64,000 bases of DNA from Actinomycetota bacterium (GCA_040757835.1 JBFLWJ010000013.1:1-64000); one strand, 5' to 3'. Numbered from the stretch's first letter, positions 15,710 through 24,507 are shown. The notes: generated by a model not told the origin, from the sequence alone. Numbers and translations: made by a program.

Positions 15710-16366
15710 ATGTTTAAGGGGAGCGCGTTGCCCGAGACCATTGCCAGGACCGCCAGGGGAGAGAAGACGCGCCGGCGCATCGTCGGCCACGCCACCCTGC
15801 TCATGTACGAAAAAGGGTTCGCCAGGACCACCGTGGACGACGTCATCGCCGCGGCGGGGGTGACCAAGGGCAGCTTCTACTTCCACTTCGCATCCAAGGA
15901 GGAGCTCGGTTACGCGGTTATCGAGAACGCCTCCAGCCACATCCTGGGAAGAATGCGGGAGTCCCTGGACCGGCATGACCTCACGCCCTACGAGCGTGTC
16001 GAGGCCATGCTCCGTTGCAGCCAGGACATCGTGGAGGCGGCGGACTGCTCGCGCGGCTGCATCCTGGGGAACCTGGCACTGGAGACCAGCCATTCCAACG
16101 ATGCCTTCCGGGAGAGGATAGCCCGGGCCTTCCACGACTGGTCACGGCTCATCGCCTCGGAACTGGAGAAGATGAGGCTCGAGGGGGAGCTTCCACAGGA
16201 CTTCGACAGTGCCAGCTACGCGGATTTCGCCATCAGCGCCCTGGAGGGCGGGATCATGATCAGCAAGGTCACCCAGGACCCCGCGCCCATGCGCAACAGC
16301 GTGGCCCTGATACTCAAGCAGTTCACGGACCTGCAAGAAAGAACTCATGCGGTCAAGAGGAGGTAA
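15710..16366 (+). CDS. TetR/AcrR-family transcriptional regulator
   Basis: Ligand-responsive DNA-binding repressor, 218 residues. N-terminal helix-turn-helix TTVDDVIAAAGVTKGSFYFHFASKEEL preceded by KTRRRIVGHATLLM. The C-terminal part, with CSRGCILGNLALE, resembles the AcuR/YxaF group. The ATG at 15710 has no ribosome site; TTG at 15728 follows AAGGGGAG by four bases and may be the real start, which would put the ACTAGT palindrome wholly in the leader. The stop TAA overlaps an ATG of the iron-sulfur gene that follows, so the regulator and the Fe-S genes are probably one operon under its own control. Inducer unknown. Confidence 0.88.
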   Translation: MFKGSALPETIARTARGEKTRRRIVGHATLLMYEKGFARTTVDDVIAAAGVTKGSFYFHFASKEELGYAVIENASSHILGRMRESLDRHDLTPYERVEAMLRCSQDIVEAADCSRGCILGNLALETSHSNDAFRERIARAFHDWSRLIASELEKMRLEGELPQDFDSASYADFAISALEGGIMISKVTQDPAPMRNSVALILKQFTDLQERTHAVKRR

Positions 16367-16371
16367 TGCAC

Positions 16372-17436
16372 ATGGCGGACGACGTTTACGTGGCCCTGGC
16401 GAAGCACCTGGACGAGATGCCCATCGGGGCCCCCATGAGTGACGAGCTCATGGGGATACTGCGCATCCTTTTCACCCCGGAGGAGGCGGAGTTGGGGAAG
16501 AGCCTGCCCTTCATGAACTCTACCCTGGAGGAGATCTCGGACGCGGTGGGCATGCCGGTCGGGGAGCTGGAGGGCACGCTGGACGGCATGGTCTCCAAGG
16601 GGACCGTGTTCCGGAGCGTAAAGGGCGGGGTTGCGAAATACCGCCTGCTCCCCACGGTGGTTGGTTTCTCCGAGACGCCCTTCTGGCCCGGCCAGGACAA
16701 CGAGAGGGTGCGAGCCCTGGCCCCGTTGTGGAACAGCTATTTCAAGGCCGCCTTCGCCAAGGAGATCGGCGACCGCAAGACCCCCATCCTGAGGGTGGTG
16801 CCCATCGCAGAGGAGATCGCCTCCGGCACGGAGGTGCTGCCCTTCGAGACGGTGAGCAAGCTGGTGGAGGAGGCCGACTACCGCGTGGTGGCCTACTGCC
16901 CCTGCCGCCAGTTCAGGGCGTACGTAGGCGAGGGGTGCGAGCACGAGCGCGAGAACTGCTTCCACTTCGGCTCCATGGGGCGCTACATGGTCGAACAGGG
17001 CATGGGCAGGGAGGTGACCCTGGAGGAGACCCTGCGCAAGCTGCGCGAGGCCCACGAGGAGGGGCTGGTCTTCTCCACTGACAACTACGGGGGCAAGGTC
17101 TCCACCATCTGCTGCTGCTGCGGCTGCTGCTGCGGTTTCATCCAGGCCAGGAAAGAACTGGGCTACGCCAACGCCATGTCCCCCTCCAGCTATGCCGCCG
17201 CGGTGGACGAGGAGTCCTGCGTCGGGTGCGGCGACTGCCAGGAGCGCTGCCCGGTGGGGGCCATCGCCCTGGACGACGGGGAGACAGCCCGGGTGGACGA
17301 GACCCTGTGCCTGGGATGCGGCGTGTGCATCCCCACCTGTTCGGGGGAGGCCCTGGTGCTGCAGCGCCGCGGGGACGCCGGGGAGATCCTCTCTCTGCCA
17401 GAGTTCGTGGCCGCGCAGATGGCAGAGAAGCAATAG
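16372..17436 (+). CDS. Cysteine-rich iron-sulfur protein, paralogue 1 of 3
   Basis: 354 residues. N-terminal 100 residues look like a winged-helix domain (LFTPEEAELGKSLPF, then an HTH-like EISDAVGMPVGELEG). A middle domain has CPCRQF (C176, C178) and further cysteines in GEGCEHERENC. Then comes a run CCCCGCCCG (C247-250, C252-254). The C-terminus holds two ferredoxin motifs, CVGCGDCQERCP (C283, 286, 289, 293) and CLGCGVCIPTC (C313-323). It likely binds two [4Fe-4S] clusters plus at least one unusual metal or Fe-S site; its redox partner is unknown. No membrane segment. ATG 16372 is eight bases from AGAGGAGG; the ATG at 16366 is too close. Translationally linked to the TetR gene. Confidence 0.85.
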   Translation: MADDVYVALAKHLDEMPIGAPMSDELMGILRILFTPEEAELGKSLPFMNSTLEEISDAVGMPVGELEGTLDGMVSKGTVFRSVKGGVAKYRLLPTVVGFSETPFWPGQDNERVRALAPLWNSYFKAAFAKEIGDRKTPILRVVPIAEEIASGTEVLPFETVSKLVEEADYRVVAYCPCRQFRAYVGEGCEHERENCFHFGSMGRYMVEQGMGREVTLEETLRKLREAHEEGLVFSTDNYGGKVSTICCCCGCCCGFIQARKELGYANAMSPSSYAAAVDEESCVGCGDCQERCPVGAIALDDGETARVDETLCLGCGVCIPTCSGEALVLQRRGDAGEILSLPEFVAAQMAEKQ

Positions 17437-17475
17437 CGGGAGAAAGGTCTCCGCGATCCGAGGAGGAGGATGTAC

Positions 17476-18561
17476 ATGACGGATGTTGTTTACGAGCGGC
17501 TGCGGGAGTTATTGGACCGGCATCCAACCGGGTGCCCGGCCGCGCCCGAGATCATCGAGATATTGCAGGCGTTCTTCACCGTGGAGGAGGCGGAGGTGGC
17601 CCTGGGGCTGGGTTTCCGGCCCTTCAAGGTGGCCGATGTCGCCCGCCGCGCCGGAGTCGATGAAGCTACCGCCGAGAGGTGCCTGGTTTCCCTGGCCGAC
17701 AAGGCGGTGGTCTTCGTGCGTGAAAAGGAGGGGGTGCGCGGATATGCCCTCCTCCCGGTCATGCCCGGTATCTTCGAATTCCCCTACATGAAAGGGATGA
17801 GCGAGGAGATGCGCGCCAGGCTGACCCCCCTGTGGAGGAGCTACCTGCCGAAACTGGGCAGGGAGTTCGGCGGCACCGAGACCAGGTTCTCCCGCATCAT
17901 CCCCATCCAGGAGGAGGTGGAGAGCGAGCCGGGCGTCCTCCCCTACCAGAAGGTCTACGAGATGATCGACAACGCCAGGGTGGTGGGCATCGGCACTTGC
18001 GCCTGCCGTGACATGGAACGCAGGTGCAACGCGCCGCGAGAGGCGTGCATGCTCTTCGACGAGACCTGCACCTACCTGGTGGAGCGGGGGTTCGGCCGCT
18101 ATCTCAGCAAGGAGGAGATGAAAGAGAAGCTGCGGGAGTTCGACGAGGCGGGCCTGGTGCACCAGATCAACAATGTGCAGGAGAGCCTGACCTTCGTGTG
18201 CAACTGCTGCACCTGCTGCTGCGGCCTGCTGCGCATGAGCCTGCAATGGGGCAACGCGCCGGTCTTCACCCCCTCCGGGTTTTCTCCGGCGGTCGATACG
18301 GAGCTGTGCACGGGTTGCGGTATCTGCGCGGACGAGAGGTGCCCCGTCGGCGCCATCGAAGTGGTTGAAGGGGCCGCGGTGGTGGCCCGCGACCGCTGCA
18401 TCGGATGCGGGCTCTGCGTCAGCGGTTGCCCCGAGGAAGCCCTGCGCCTGGTCAGAGACGAGGAATACCGCGAACCCCCGCGGACTACCGGCGAGATGGG
18501 CATGAAGATCCTGCAGGAGAAGGGCAAGCTGGAGGCCTTCCTCGAGGTCATCAAACCTTAA
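17476..18561 (+). CDS. Cysteine-rich iron-sulfur protein, paralogue 2 of 3
   Basis: 361 residues with the same order as its neighbours: winged-helix-like N-terminus (FFTVEEAEVALGLGF, then VARRAGVDEATAERCL), middle motif CACRDMERRC and REACML, dense motif CNCCTCCCG, and two ferredoxin motifs CTGCGICADERCP and CIGCGLCVSGCP. The first ferredoxin motif has one extra residue before its last cysteine. The dense motif has asparagine where paralogue 1 has a cysteine, so not every cysteine there is essential. ATG 17476 is preferred over 17470, which abuts GGAGGAGG. It starts 39 bases after paralogue 1 and is likely co-transcribed. Confidence 0.85.
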   Translation: MTDVVYERLRELLDRHPTGCPAAPEIIEILQAFFTVEEAEVALGLGFRPFKVADVARRAGVDEATAERCLVSLADKAVVFVREKEGVRGYALLPVMPGIFEFPYMKGMSEEMRARLTPLWRSYLPKLGREFGGTETRFSRIIPIQEEVESEPGVLPYQKVYEMIDNARVVGIGTCACRDMERRCNAPREACMLFDETCTYLVERGFGRYLSKEEMKEKLREFDEAGLVHQINNVQESLTFVCNCCTCCCGLLRMSLQWGNAPVFTPSGFSPAVDTELCTGCGICADERCPVGAIEVVEGAAVVARDRCIGCGLCVSGCPEEALRLVRDEEYREPPRTTGEMGMKILQEKGKLEAFLEVIKP

Positions 18562-18573
18562 GAGGTCATTAAG

Positions 18574-18694
18574 GGGGCCAGGTCTTGGATTTTGGATACT
18601 CCGGTATCTAAAGATAGTAAAGGGATTTTCATAGGCGATGATCAGGTATGTCTCTATTTCCAAATTCTGGAATCCTAATCCAAGACCTGACCCC
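18574..18694. repeat. GGGGTCAG-type inverted-repeat element 1
   Basis: 121-base non-coding element with 18-base ends at 18574-18591 and 18677-18694 that are complementary except for one position (GGGGCCAGG versus the usual GGGGTCAGG). Read on the minus strand, its right end shares about 29 nearly identical bases with the element at 31599, including ATACCGGRGTATCC. It separates paralogues 2 and 3 of the iron-sulfur array. Confidence 0.85.
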
Positions 18695-18714
18695 ATGATG
18701 AAAGGAGCGGCGGT

Positions 18715-19770
18715 ATGGATGACGTCTATTTGAGACTGAGGGAGTTCATGGACAGGTTGCCGGGGGGATTCCCGGCCACCGAGAGCGGAGTGGAGCTGAA
18801 GTTGCTCCAGCGCTACTTCACCCCCGAGGAAGCGGAACTCGAGATGCACCTCAATCCCTTTCCGGAGACCGCGGCCGCCATCGCGGCGCGCGCCGGCCTG
18901 GAAGAGGCGGCGGCAGCCAGGTTGCTCGAGTCCATGGCGAGACAGGGGTCGGTCTTCAGGATCAGGGCGAGCGACCAGACCATGTACATGGCCATGTCGT
19001 TCCTGGTCGGCGTATACGAGTTTCATCTCAAGATCATGGACCGCGAGCTGGCCGAGCTGCTCGACGAATACCTGCCCCACCTTACGGAGTCCTGGATCGG
19101 TGGGAAGACGAAACAGCTGAGGGTGGTCCCGGTGGGGGCGGCGGTCGATGCGGGCAAGGGAGTCGCGACCTACGACCGCGTCCGGGACATGGTGAAGGGA
19201 TATGACAACATTGCCGTGGCCGACTGTATCTGCCGCGTTGAGCGCGGTCTCCTCGGACACGAGTGCGAACGTCCCCTGGAGACCTGCCTGGTCTTCGGTT
19301 TCGCCGCGGACTACTATGCCGAGAACGGCATCGGGCGCAAGATAAGTCTCGAGGAATGCCTGGATATCCTGGACAAGGCCGAGGAAAGCGCGCTGGTGGT
19401 CTCCCCGAGCAACGCACAGGACTTCGTGAACATCTGCTGCTGCTGCAGTTGCTGCTGCGGCATGTTGCGCGGGCTCTCCATCCTCGAGCGACCGGCGGAC
19501 GAGGTGCAGTCCACCTATAGGGCGGTGATAGATGCGGATGAATGTACCGCGTGCGGCACCTGCCTGGAGCGCTGTCAGATAGCCGCCATCGTCGAGGGGG
19601 ACGACTACATGGAGGTAGACGAGGCGCGCTGCATAGGGTGCGGCCTCTGCGTCCCCACCTGTCCCGCCGATGCCGTGGAGATGGCGCCCAAGGAAACCGC
19701 CGTGGTGCCGCCCGCCAACGTGGTGGAGATGAACATGCGCATCCTGCAGGAGCGCGGCCTGGCCAGGTGA
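18715..19770 (+). CDS. Cysteine-rich iron-sulfur protein, paralogue 3 of 3
   Basis: 351 residues. N-terminal GGFPATESGVELKLLQ and FTPEEAELEMHLNPF followed by IAARAGLEEAAAARLL; middle CICRVERGLLGHEC and LETCLVFG; dense motif CCCCSCCCG; then CTACGTCLERCQ and CIGCGLCVPTCP ferredoxin motifs. The first ferredoxin motif ends CQI rather than CP, a mild change. AAAGGAG lies seven bases before the ATG. An inverted-repeat element sits between this gene and paralogue 2, so it may have been separated from the others' transcript or have gained a new one. Role presumably electron transfer; the partner enzyme is not in the window. Confidence 0.85.
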   Translation: MDDVYLRLREFMDRLPGGFPATESGVELKLLQRYFTPEEAELEMHLNPFPETAAAIAARAGLEEAAAARLLESMARQGSVFRIRASDQTMYMAMSFLVGVYEFHLKIMDRELAELLDEYLPHLTESWIGGKTKQLRVVPVGAAVDAGKGVATYDRVRDMVKGYDNIAVADCICRVERGLLGHECERPLETCLVFGFAADYYAENGIGRKISLEECLDILDKAEESALVVSPSNAQDFVNICCCCSCCCGMLRGLSILERPADEVQSTYRAVIDADECTACGTCLERCQIAAIVEGDDYMEVDEARCIGCGLCVPTCPADAVEMAPKETAVVPPANVVEMNMRILQERGLAR

Positions 19771-19792
19771 GACCGTCGATCGTTGCGCGGTC

Positions 19793-20674
19793 CTACGAGC
19801 GGTCCATGAACTCCAGGACGTGACGGGCTATCTCCTCGCCCTTGTCCTCCTGGAGGAAGTGACCGGCGTTCTCAATCACTATCTCGGGCTGCTCAGCGGC
19901 GCTCGGGATCAGTCCCCTGAAGAAACGGTCGCCGCCCCTGGTTATCGGGTCCCGGTCCGAGAACATGACCAGCACCGGCTTGTCCCACGACGCCAGCACC
20001 TCCCTGGCCGCCCTCATCTCCGGGTCGGCGGGGTCACCGGGCTCGACCGGGATGAGCAGCGGCCACATCCTCGCCCCCGCCTTGTAACTGTCATCCGGGA
20101 AGGGGGCGTCATAGGCCGCGACGACCTCGGGCGGCAGCTCGCTGACGGTGGCGGACTGCACGATGTTACCTATCTCGAAGACCGGCGACTCGGCCGTGAA
20201 CTTGCGCCACTGCACCAGTGCCTCCGGTATCCTTCCACCGGCCACGGGGAGCCCGGTGTTCATGATCACCAGGCGGGCGAAACGCTCCGGCATGAGGGTC
20301 GCCACCCGTAGGCCTATCAGTCCACCCCAATCCTGGACCACACAGGTCACCGCCTCAAGGCCCATCTCCTCGATGAATCTCATCAACGTGTTGCGGTGCA
20401 TCTCGAAGGTGTAGTCGCCGCGCTCCGAATACTTGTCCGATCTGCCGAAGCCGATGAAGTCCATGGCCAAGACGCGGTGTTTCCCGGCGAGCACGGGTAT
20501 CATCTTGCGGTAGAGATAGCACCAGCTCGGTTCGCCGTGCAGGCAGAGGACAACCTCGCCTTCGCCTTCGTCGATGTAATGCACCCTCACGCCATCGAAA
20601 TCCAGGTAATGCGGCTTGAAGCTGTAGCCTGGAAGGGCAGTGAACATTTCCTCCGGAGTACGCAAGACCGCCAT
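19793..20674 (-). CDS. Haloalkane dehalogenase-like alpha/beta hydrolase (HLD subfamily I type)
   Basis: 293 residues. Oxyanion/halide region [15 protein letters not shown] (46-60) matches the HGEPTWSYLYRKM signature of DhlA-type enzymes. Nucleophile D115 is in VVQDWGG, with the adjacent halide-binding W116; the acid is D242 (or D240) in SDRDPI and the base is H272 in AGHFLQED. These are the residues needed to hydrolyse a carbon-halogen bond to an alcohol and halide, but relatives without proven activity exist. ATG 20674 is used because GGGAG is eight bases upstream; an ATG two codons earlier is too close. Cytosolic; stands alone on the minus strand after the Fe-S array, convergent with it. 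Confidence 0.82.
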   Translation of the reverse strand: MAVLRTPEEMFTALPGYSFKPHYLDFDGVRVHYIDEGEGEVVLCLHGEPSWCYLYRKMIPVLAGKHRVLAMDFIGFGRSDKYSERGDYTFEMHRNTLMRFIEEMGLEAVTCVVQDWGGLIGLRVATLMPERFARLVIMNTGLPVAGGRIPEALVQWRKFTAESPVFEIGNIVQSATVSELPPEVVAAYDAPFPDDSYKAGARMWPLLIPVEPGDPADPEMRAAREVLASWDKPVLVMFSDRDPITRGGDRFFRGLIPSAAEQPEIVIENAGHFLQEDKGEEIARHVLEFMDRS

Positions 20675-20788
20675 CACCATCACTCCCGTCCATACGTTTG
20701 CCCGCCGTAAACCACTATCCCCTATTCTGACGCTGTCCGTGCGGTGTCGCAATCATGCGAGGAGCCGCGCCCGCAGGGCCGTATGGAT

Positions 20789-20811
20789 GAGGGGCGCGTT
20801 ACGCGCCCCTC
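20789..20811 (-). terminator. Strong hairpin downstream of the acyl-AMP ligase
   Basis: GAGGGGCGCG (20789-20798) pairs perfectly with CGCGCCCCTC (20802-20811) around TTA, about 40 bases past the stop of the minus-strand gene at 20849. There is no clear T-run. Confidence 0.6.
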
Positions 20812-20848
20812 TGACCGACCTCGTTCCGCCGTCCGCGGGGAACGCGGG

Positions 20849-22534
20849 TCAACTCGTGTAAACGGCGGCCCCGCTGCGGGCGACGGGTTGCAGTCGCTGC
20901 CCCAGGTAGAGTTCGCGGCAGAGGAAGCGCCTCTTCTTGCCGCTGGAGGTCTTGGGCAGGCTCCCCGCCGGCACCAGCACCACCTCGCGCACCGGCACCC
21001 CCACCTCCTCCCGCACCGTGGAGGATATGGCGCGCGCCGTCTCGCGGGCAGCGTCGGGGCAGGTAAGGCGCGTCTCCCCCACCAACACCAGGCGCTCGCG
21101 CCCCCGGCGGGTGGTGACCCCGAAGACCACGGCGTTGCCCTTGCGCACCCCGCTCACCCGCTCGGCGCAGCGCTCCACGTCCTCGGGGAAGAGGTTGCGC
21201 CCGCCTATGATCACCATGTCCTTGATCCTGCCCACCAGGTAGAGTTCGCCGTCCGCCAGGTAACCGAGGTCACCGGTGTGCAGTCGGCCGTCACGCAGCG
21301 CCCGGGAAGATGCTTCCGGGTCGTCCCAGTAACCCCGCATGAGCGAGGCGCCGCGCACGCAGACCTCTCCCACCTCTCTCTCGCCCGCCTCGCCGCCGTC
21401 CTCCCTGACCACGCTGACCTCCAGCCCGTCCAGGGCGCTCCCCAGGGACACCAGCGCGCGTGTCCCCTCTTCGCCGGGCTCAGACGGGATGGCGCGGTTC
21501 TCCTCCTCTATGCCCGCGCGGGAGACGTGGTCCAGCCGGTATTTCTTGCCCGCCTGCGGGAAGGTCACGGCCAGAGTCGCCTCCGCCAGGCCGTAGACGG
21601 GATAGGGCACCTGTTTCCTCAGCCCGTATTCCCTCCCCGCCTCGACGAAACCGTCCAGCACCTCCGGGTCCACCGGCTCGGCGCCGTTCAGGGCCAGGCG
21701 CAGGGAGGAGAGGTCCAGGTCACCTGCGGTACTGGCCGCGAGCACGCGCGCGGTGAGGGCGTAGGCGAAATTCGGGCCGCCCGTTATGGTGGCGCGGTGG
21801 TCGCTCACCGCCCGCATCCAGGATGCGGGCTCCGAGACAAAACGCTGCGGAGACATGAGAACGAGGGAACCGCCGAAGCTGAGGGCAGTGATGAGGAAGC
21901 CGATGAGGCCCATGTCATGATACAGGGGCATCCACGACACCACCCTGTCGTGATGGGTCGCTCTGACCTTACGGCTTATCGCCCTCGCGTTGGCCATGAT
22001 GTTCGCGTGGGTGAGCACCACCCCACGCGGTTCGCTGGTAGAGCCGGAAGTGAACTGTACCAGGGCGATGTCTTCCGGGGTGGTGGGCGCCGGGGGCATG
22101 CCGCCGCCGGCGTCGAGCTCCTCGCAGGCGACCATTTTCATGCCCACCCCCACCTCTCCCGCCATGGGGAGCAGGGACCCCGGCAGAGCCAGGAGTTTCG
22201 CCCCCACCATCTGCAGGCGCCGGCGGCTCTGTTCGATGAACGCATGGGGTTCGACGGCGCGCATGGGCAGGGGCAACGGGACAGCCACTGCCCCCGCAGC
22301 CCAGCAGCCCAGGAAGGAGATGACCGTGGAGGGGGTCGTCTGGGCCATGATCCCCACCCTGTCCCCCGGCTCTATCCCCAGCCTCACCAGCCCGCACGCG
22401 GCCCGTTCCGCCGCCTCCACCAGCTCCCGGGGCGTGAAAGCCGCCTCTCCGCCCTCTTCCAATATGGTCAAGCCCCGCTCCGAGCGGGACAGGCCCTTCA
22501 TGATGTCCTGCCAGACGTTCCTCGCGTTTCTCAT
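20849..22534 (-). CDS. Fatty acyl-AMP ligase-like (FAAL) enzyme
   Basis: 561 residues, adenylate-forming. QFTSGSTSEPRGVVLTHANI with the WMPLYHDMGLIGFL segment and NGAEPV are FAAL hallmarks. YGLAEATLAV, HTGDLGYL, GRIKDMVIIGGRNLFPEDVE and the end lysine region PKTSSGKKRRF follow. FAALs form acyl-AMP and pass the acyl group to an acyl carrier protein or PKS rather than CoA. No PKS, NRPS or carrier protein gene is in the window, so the acceptor is unknown; a CoA-ligase role cannot be excluded. ATG 22534 follows GGGAGGTAAG. Divergent from the SDR at 22871. Confidence 0.86.
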   Translation of the reverse strand: MRNARNVWQDIMKGLSRSERGLTILEEGGEAAFTPRELVEAAERAACGLVRLGIEPGDRVGIMAQTTPSTVISFLGCWAAGAVAVPLPLPMRAVEPHAFIEQSRRRLQMVGAKLLALPGSLLPMAGEVGVGMKMVACEELDAGGGMPPAPTTPEDIALVQFTSGSTSEPRGVVLTHANIMANARAISRKVRATHHDRVVSWMPLYHDMGLIGFLITALSFGGSLVLMSPQRFVSEPASWMRAVSDHRATITGGPNFAYALTARVLAASTAGDLDLSSLRLALNGAEPVDPEVLDGFVEAGREYGLRKQVPYPVYGLAEATLAVTFPQAGKKYRLDHVSRAGIEEENRAIPSEPGEEGTRALVSLGSALDGLEVSVVREDGGEAGEREVGEVCVRGASLMRGYWDDPEASSRALRDGRLHTGDLGYLADGELYLVGRIKDMVIIGGRNLFPEDVERCAERVSGVRKGNAVVFGVTTRRGRERLVLVGETRLTCPDAARETARAISSTVREEVGVPVREVVLVPAGSLPKTSSGKKRRFLCRELYLGQRLQPVARSGAAVYTS

Positions 22535-22870
22535 AGACTTACCTCCCTCTCTCCCGCCGCCGCAGCGGGCGGCCCCTCCTTGCCGATATCTTCCCGGAAA
22601 GCCATGCCGGGTGGCGCCCCGCCCGGAAAAGGCGCAAAGAGTCCCCCATCCATGATGCTGGTACTATCTGTCAGCCTCTGCCGAGACGGCCCGTTTAAGC
22701 CTTATCCTTCCACTCCGTTCCTGCAAGGAAGAACACGTTGAGGGCGGGAGGGTTACACGGGCCTCTCGCAGCCGGCCCTCCCGTCCGGCACGGATTATCG
22801 GACCTGAAGCGGAATGGATTACAATGGCCGTAACGGCATTTCGGTACGTGAACGGGAGGGGAGGTAAGGC
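22535..22870. other. Intergenic gap between divergent FAAL and SDR genes
   Basis: 336 bases without a supported gene. It must carry both promoters, but no convincing -35/-10 pair was seen; TACAAT near 22829 is one possible -10 for the SDR. Ribosome sites for both genes lie at the edges. Confidence 0.5.
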
Positions 22871-23716
22871 GTGAAGGACCTCCGGGGCAAGGCCGTTCTG
22901 ATCACCGGAGCAGCGAGCGGCATAGGCAGGGCCACGGCCCTGGAGTTCGCCCGCGCTGGCGCGGGTCCCATGCTGCTCTGCGACGTAGACGAGGGGGGCC
23001 TGGAAGAGACGGCCGCCATGGTCCGGGGCCTGGGAGGGGAGGCGGTATCCCTTCCCGCCGATGTCTCGGATTACGGCGCGGTCAGAGCGATGTTCGAGAC
23101 GGCCATGGAAGCGGCCGGGCGCATCGATTTGCTGGTCAATGTGGCCGGCATCGGTATCGTGGGTCCCATGGAGGTGCTGGAGATAGAGGACTGGATGAAG
23201 GTCATGGGCGTGGACCTCTGCGGCGTCCTGCACACCGTGAACCTGGCCTATCCCCATATGCTCGCGAGGGGCTCAGGCCATATCGTCAACGTATCCTCGG
23301 GCGCCGGCCTGCTGGTCCCCACCCCCTACAATGCCCCCTATAACACCAGCAAGTTCGCGGTTGTGGGCCTGTCGGAATCGCTGCTGTACGAGGCCCGCGC
23401 CCATGGCATCGGGGTCACCTGCGTATGCCCCGGCCTGGTCAGGACCCCTATCTACGAGACCTCGCGCCTCAAGGGCCTGGCCGACGGGATGAAGCGCGAA
23501 CTGGACGGGCTGATGGTGACCGCCGAAGGGCCGGAGGACACTGCCCGAGCCATCGTCGATGCCGTGAGAAAAGACCGTTTCCTGGTGGTGACGACGTTCT
23601 TCTTCAAGAGCCTCTACTTCGCGAGGAGGCATCTCCCCTTCGTCTGGTTCCCGCTGATGCGCTTCTTGTCCCGCCTGCTCGTACGCCACCTGGAGCGTTT
23701 CAGGATACCCGCTTGA
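22871..23716 (+). CDS. Short-chain dehydrogenase/reductase
   Basis: 281 residues starting at GTG 22871, which follows GGGAGGGGAGG. Cofactor loop TGAASGIG, D-V after strand 3 (LCDVDEGG, suggesting NAD preference), NVAGIG, catalytic serine in NVSSGAG and YNTSK. The last 50 residues are hydrophobic and basic (FFFKSLYFARRHLPFVWFPLMRFLSRLL), similar in character to the SDR at 14213, so the two may act on the same kind of membrane-near substrate. Convergent with the DUF169 gene. Confidence 0.87.
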   Translation: MKDLRGKAVLITGAASGIGRATALEFARAGAGPMLLCDVDEGGLEETAAMVRGLGGEAVSLPADVSDYGAVRAMFETAMEAAGRIDLLVNVAGIGIVGPMEVLEIEDWMKVMGVDLCGVLHTVNLAYPHMLARGSGHIVNVSSGAGLLVPTPYNAPYNTSKFAVVGLSESLLYEARAHGIGVTCVCPGLVRTPIYETSRLKGLADGMKRELDGLMVTAEGPEDTARAIVDAVRKDRFLVVTTFFFKSLYFARRHLPFVWFPLMRFLSRLLVRHLERFRIPA

Positions 23717-23767
23717 AGCGCGGAAACGGATGGGATCCGGCCGGACCGGCGCTACGCGCACGTTCCG

Positions 23768-24487
23768 CTAGTGCTGTCTCCCCACGCGGAACGCCTCGGG
23801 TATCTCCAGCTCGGCGGATCCCGCGGAGCACTCCGGCACCGCCGCGGCCAGGTTGTGCACACGCTCGTAGGGCACGCTCACGAAGACCACGTCGGGGGAG
23901 AACTTCTGCATGCGCCGGGCGGTCCAGTCACCGAAGGTGACGTTGGTGCGGCCGCTGGCGACGGGATAGGCGATGGCCGCGTGGCAGAGAGAGCCGGTCA
24001 GCTCCACCTGCAGAGGGATGCCGTCCCAGTAATGGTCGAGGGAGACGAGGCGGCAGGCCTGCTCCGCGTTGACCAGGAAGACCACGAGATCTGGGCGGGC
24101 CTCCGCCTCCGCCACCGGCCCCATGAGTATGTGCTCGCTCAGCCCGGTGGGGGCCGGGGTGCCCAGGGCCATCATGCGGTGGAAGCTGGTGATGGAGTGG
24201 GTGAGCTTCTCCCCCCGCGTCAGGAACCATTGCAGGCCGCGGAATGCGGGGCCGGGAGGCGGCGGGGTGAGGCCACAGTGCCAGCCGCCGCCCGGGCAGG
24301 CTGAGGTCTCCTTGTCGATGATGAACGACTTCCCCCTGGCCGCCTGCTTCAGGGCGTTGCACATCCATACGCGCCTGCGCTTCCCCGCCTCCACCTCGTC
24401 GTTGGTGAAAGTGACCGCCACCGGCTTGCTCTTGATCCCCAGCACCTCGACCAGCTCGTCCAGCTCCGTCCGCCAGGCCTTTTCCAT
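23768..24487 (-). CDS. DUF169 family protein
   Basis: 239 residues. IKSKPVAVTF near the start, then MCNALKQAARGKSFIIDKET with conserved CPGGGWHCGL and later HAAIAYPVASGRTNVTFGDWTAR fit DUF169, a family of unknown biochemical role common in anaerobes and methanogens. The cysteines suggest metal or redox binding but this is unproven. ATG 24487 has GGAGG upstream; the codon at 24508 lies in the previous gene's end. It follows the amidohydrolase at 24508 by only 20 bases and is probably co-transcribed. Confidence 0.84.
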   Translation of the reverse strand: MEKAWRTELDELVEVLGIKSKPVAVTFTNDEVEAGKRRRVWMCNALKQAARGKSFIIDKETSACPGGGWHCGLTPPPPGPAFRGLQWFLTRGEKLTHSITSFHRMMALGTPAPTGLSEHILMGPVAEAEARPDLVVFLVNAEQACRLVSLDHYWDGIPLQVELTGSLCHAAIAYPVASGRTNVTFGDWTARRMQKFSPDVVFVSVPYERVHNLAAAVPECSAGSAELEIPEAFRVGRQH

Positions 24488-24507
24488 CTCTCCACCTCCA
24501 CGTCGCA

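Noticed and set aside
17509..19260. 583-codon minus-strand frame over the Fe-S genes
   Set aside because: Crosses two genes and the repeat element; caused by absence of stops in GC-rich DNA.
20744..22741. 665-codon plus-strand frame
   Set aside because: Antisense shadow of the fatty acyl-AMP ligase.
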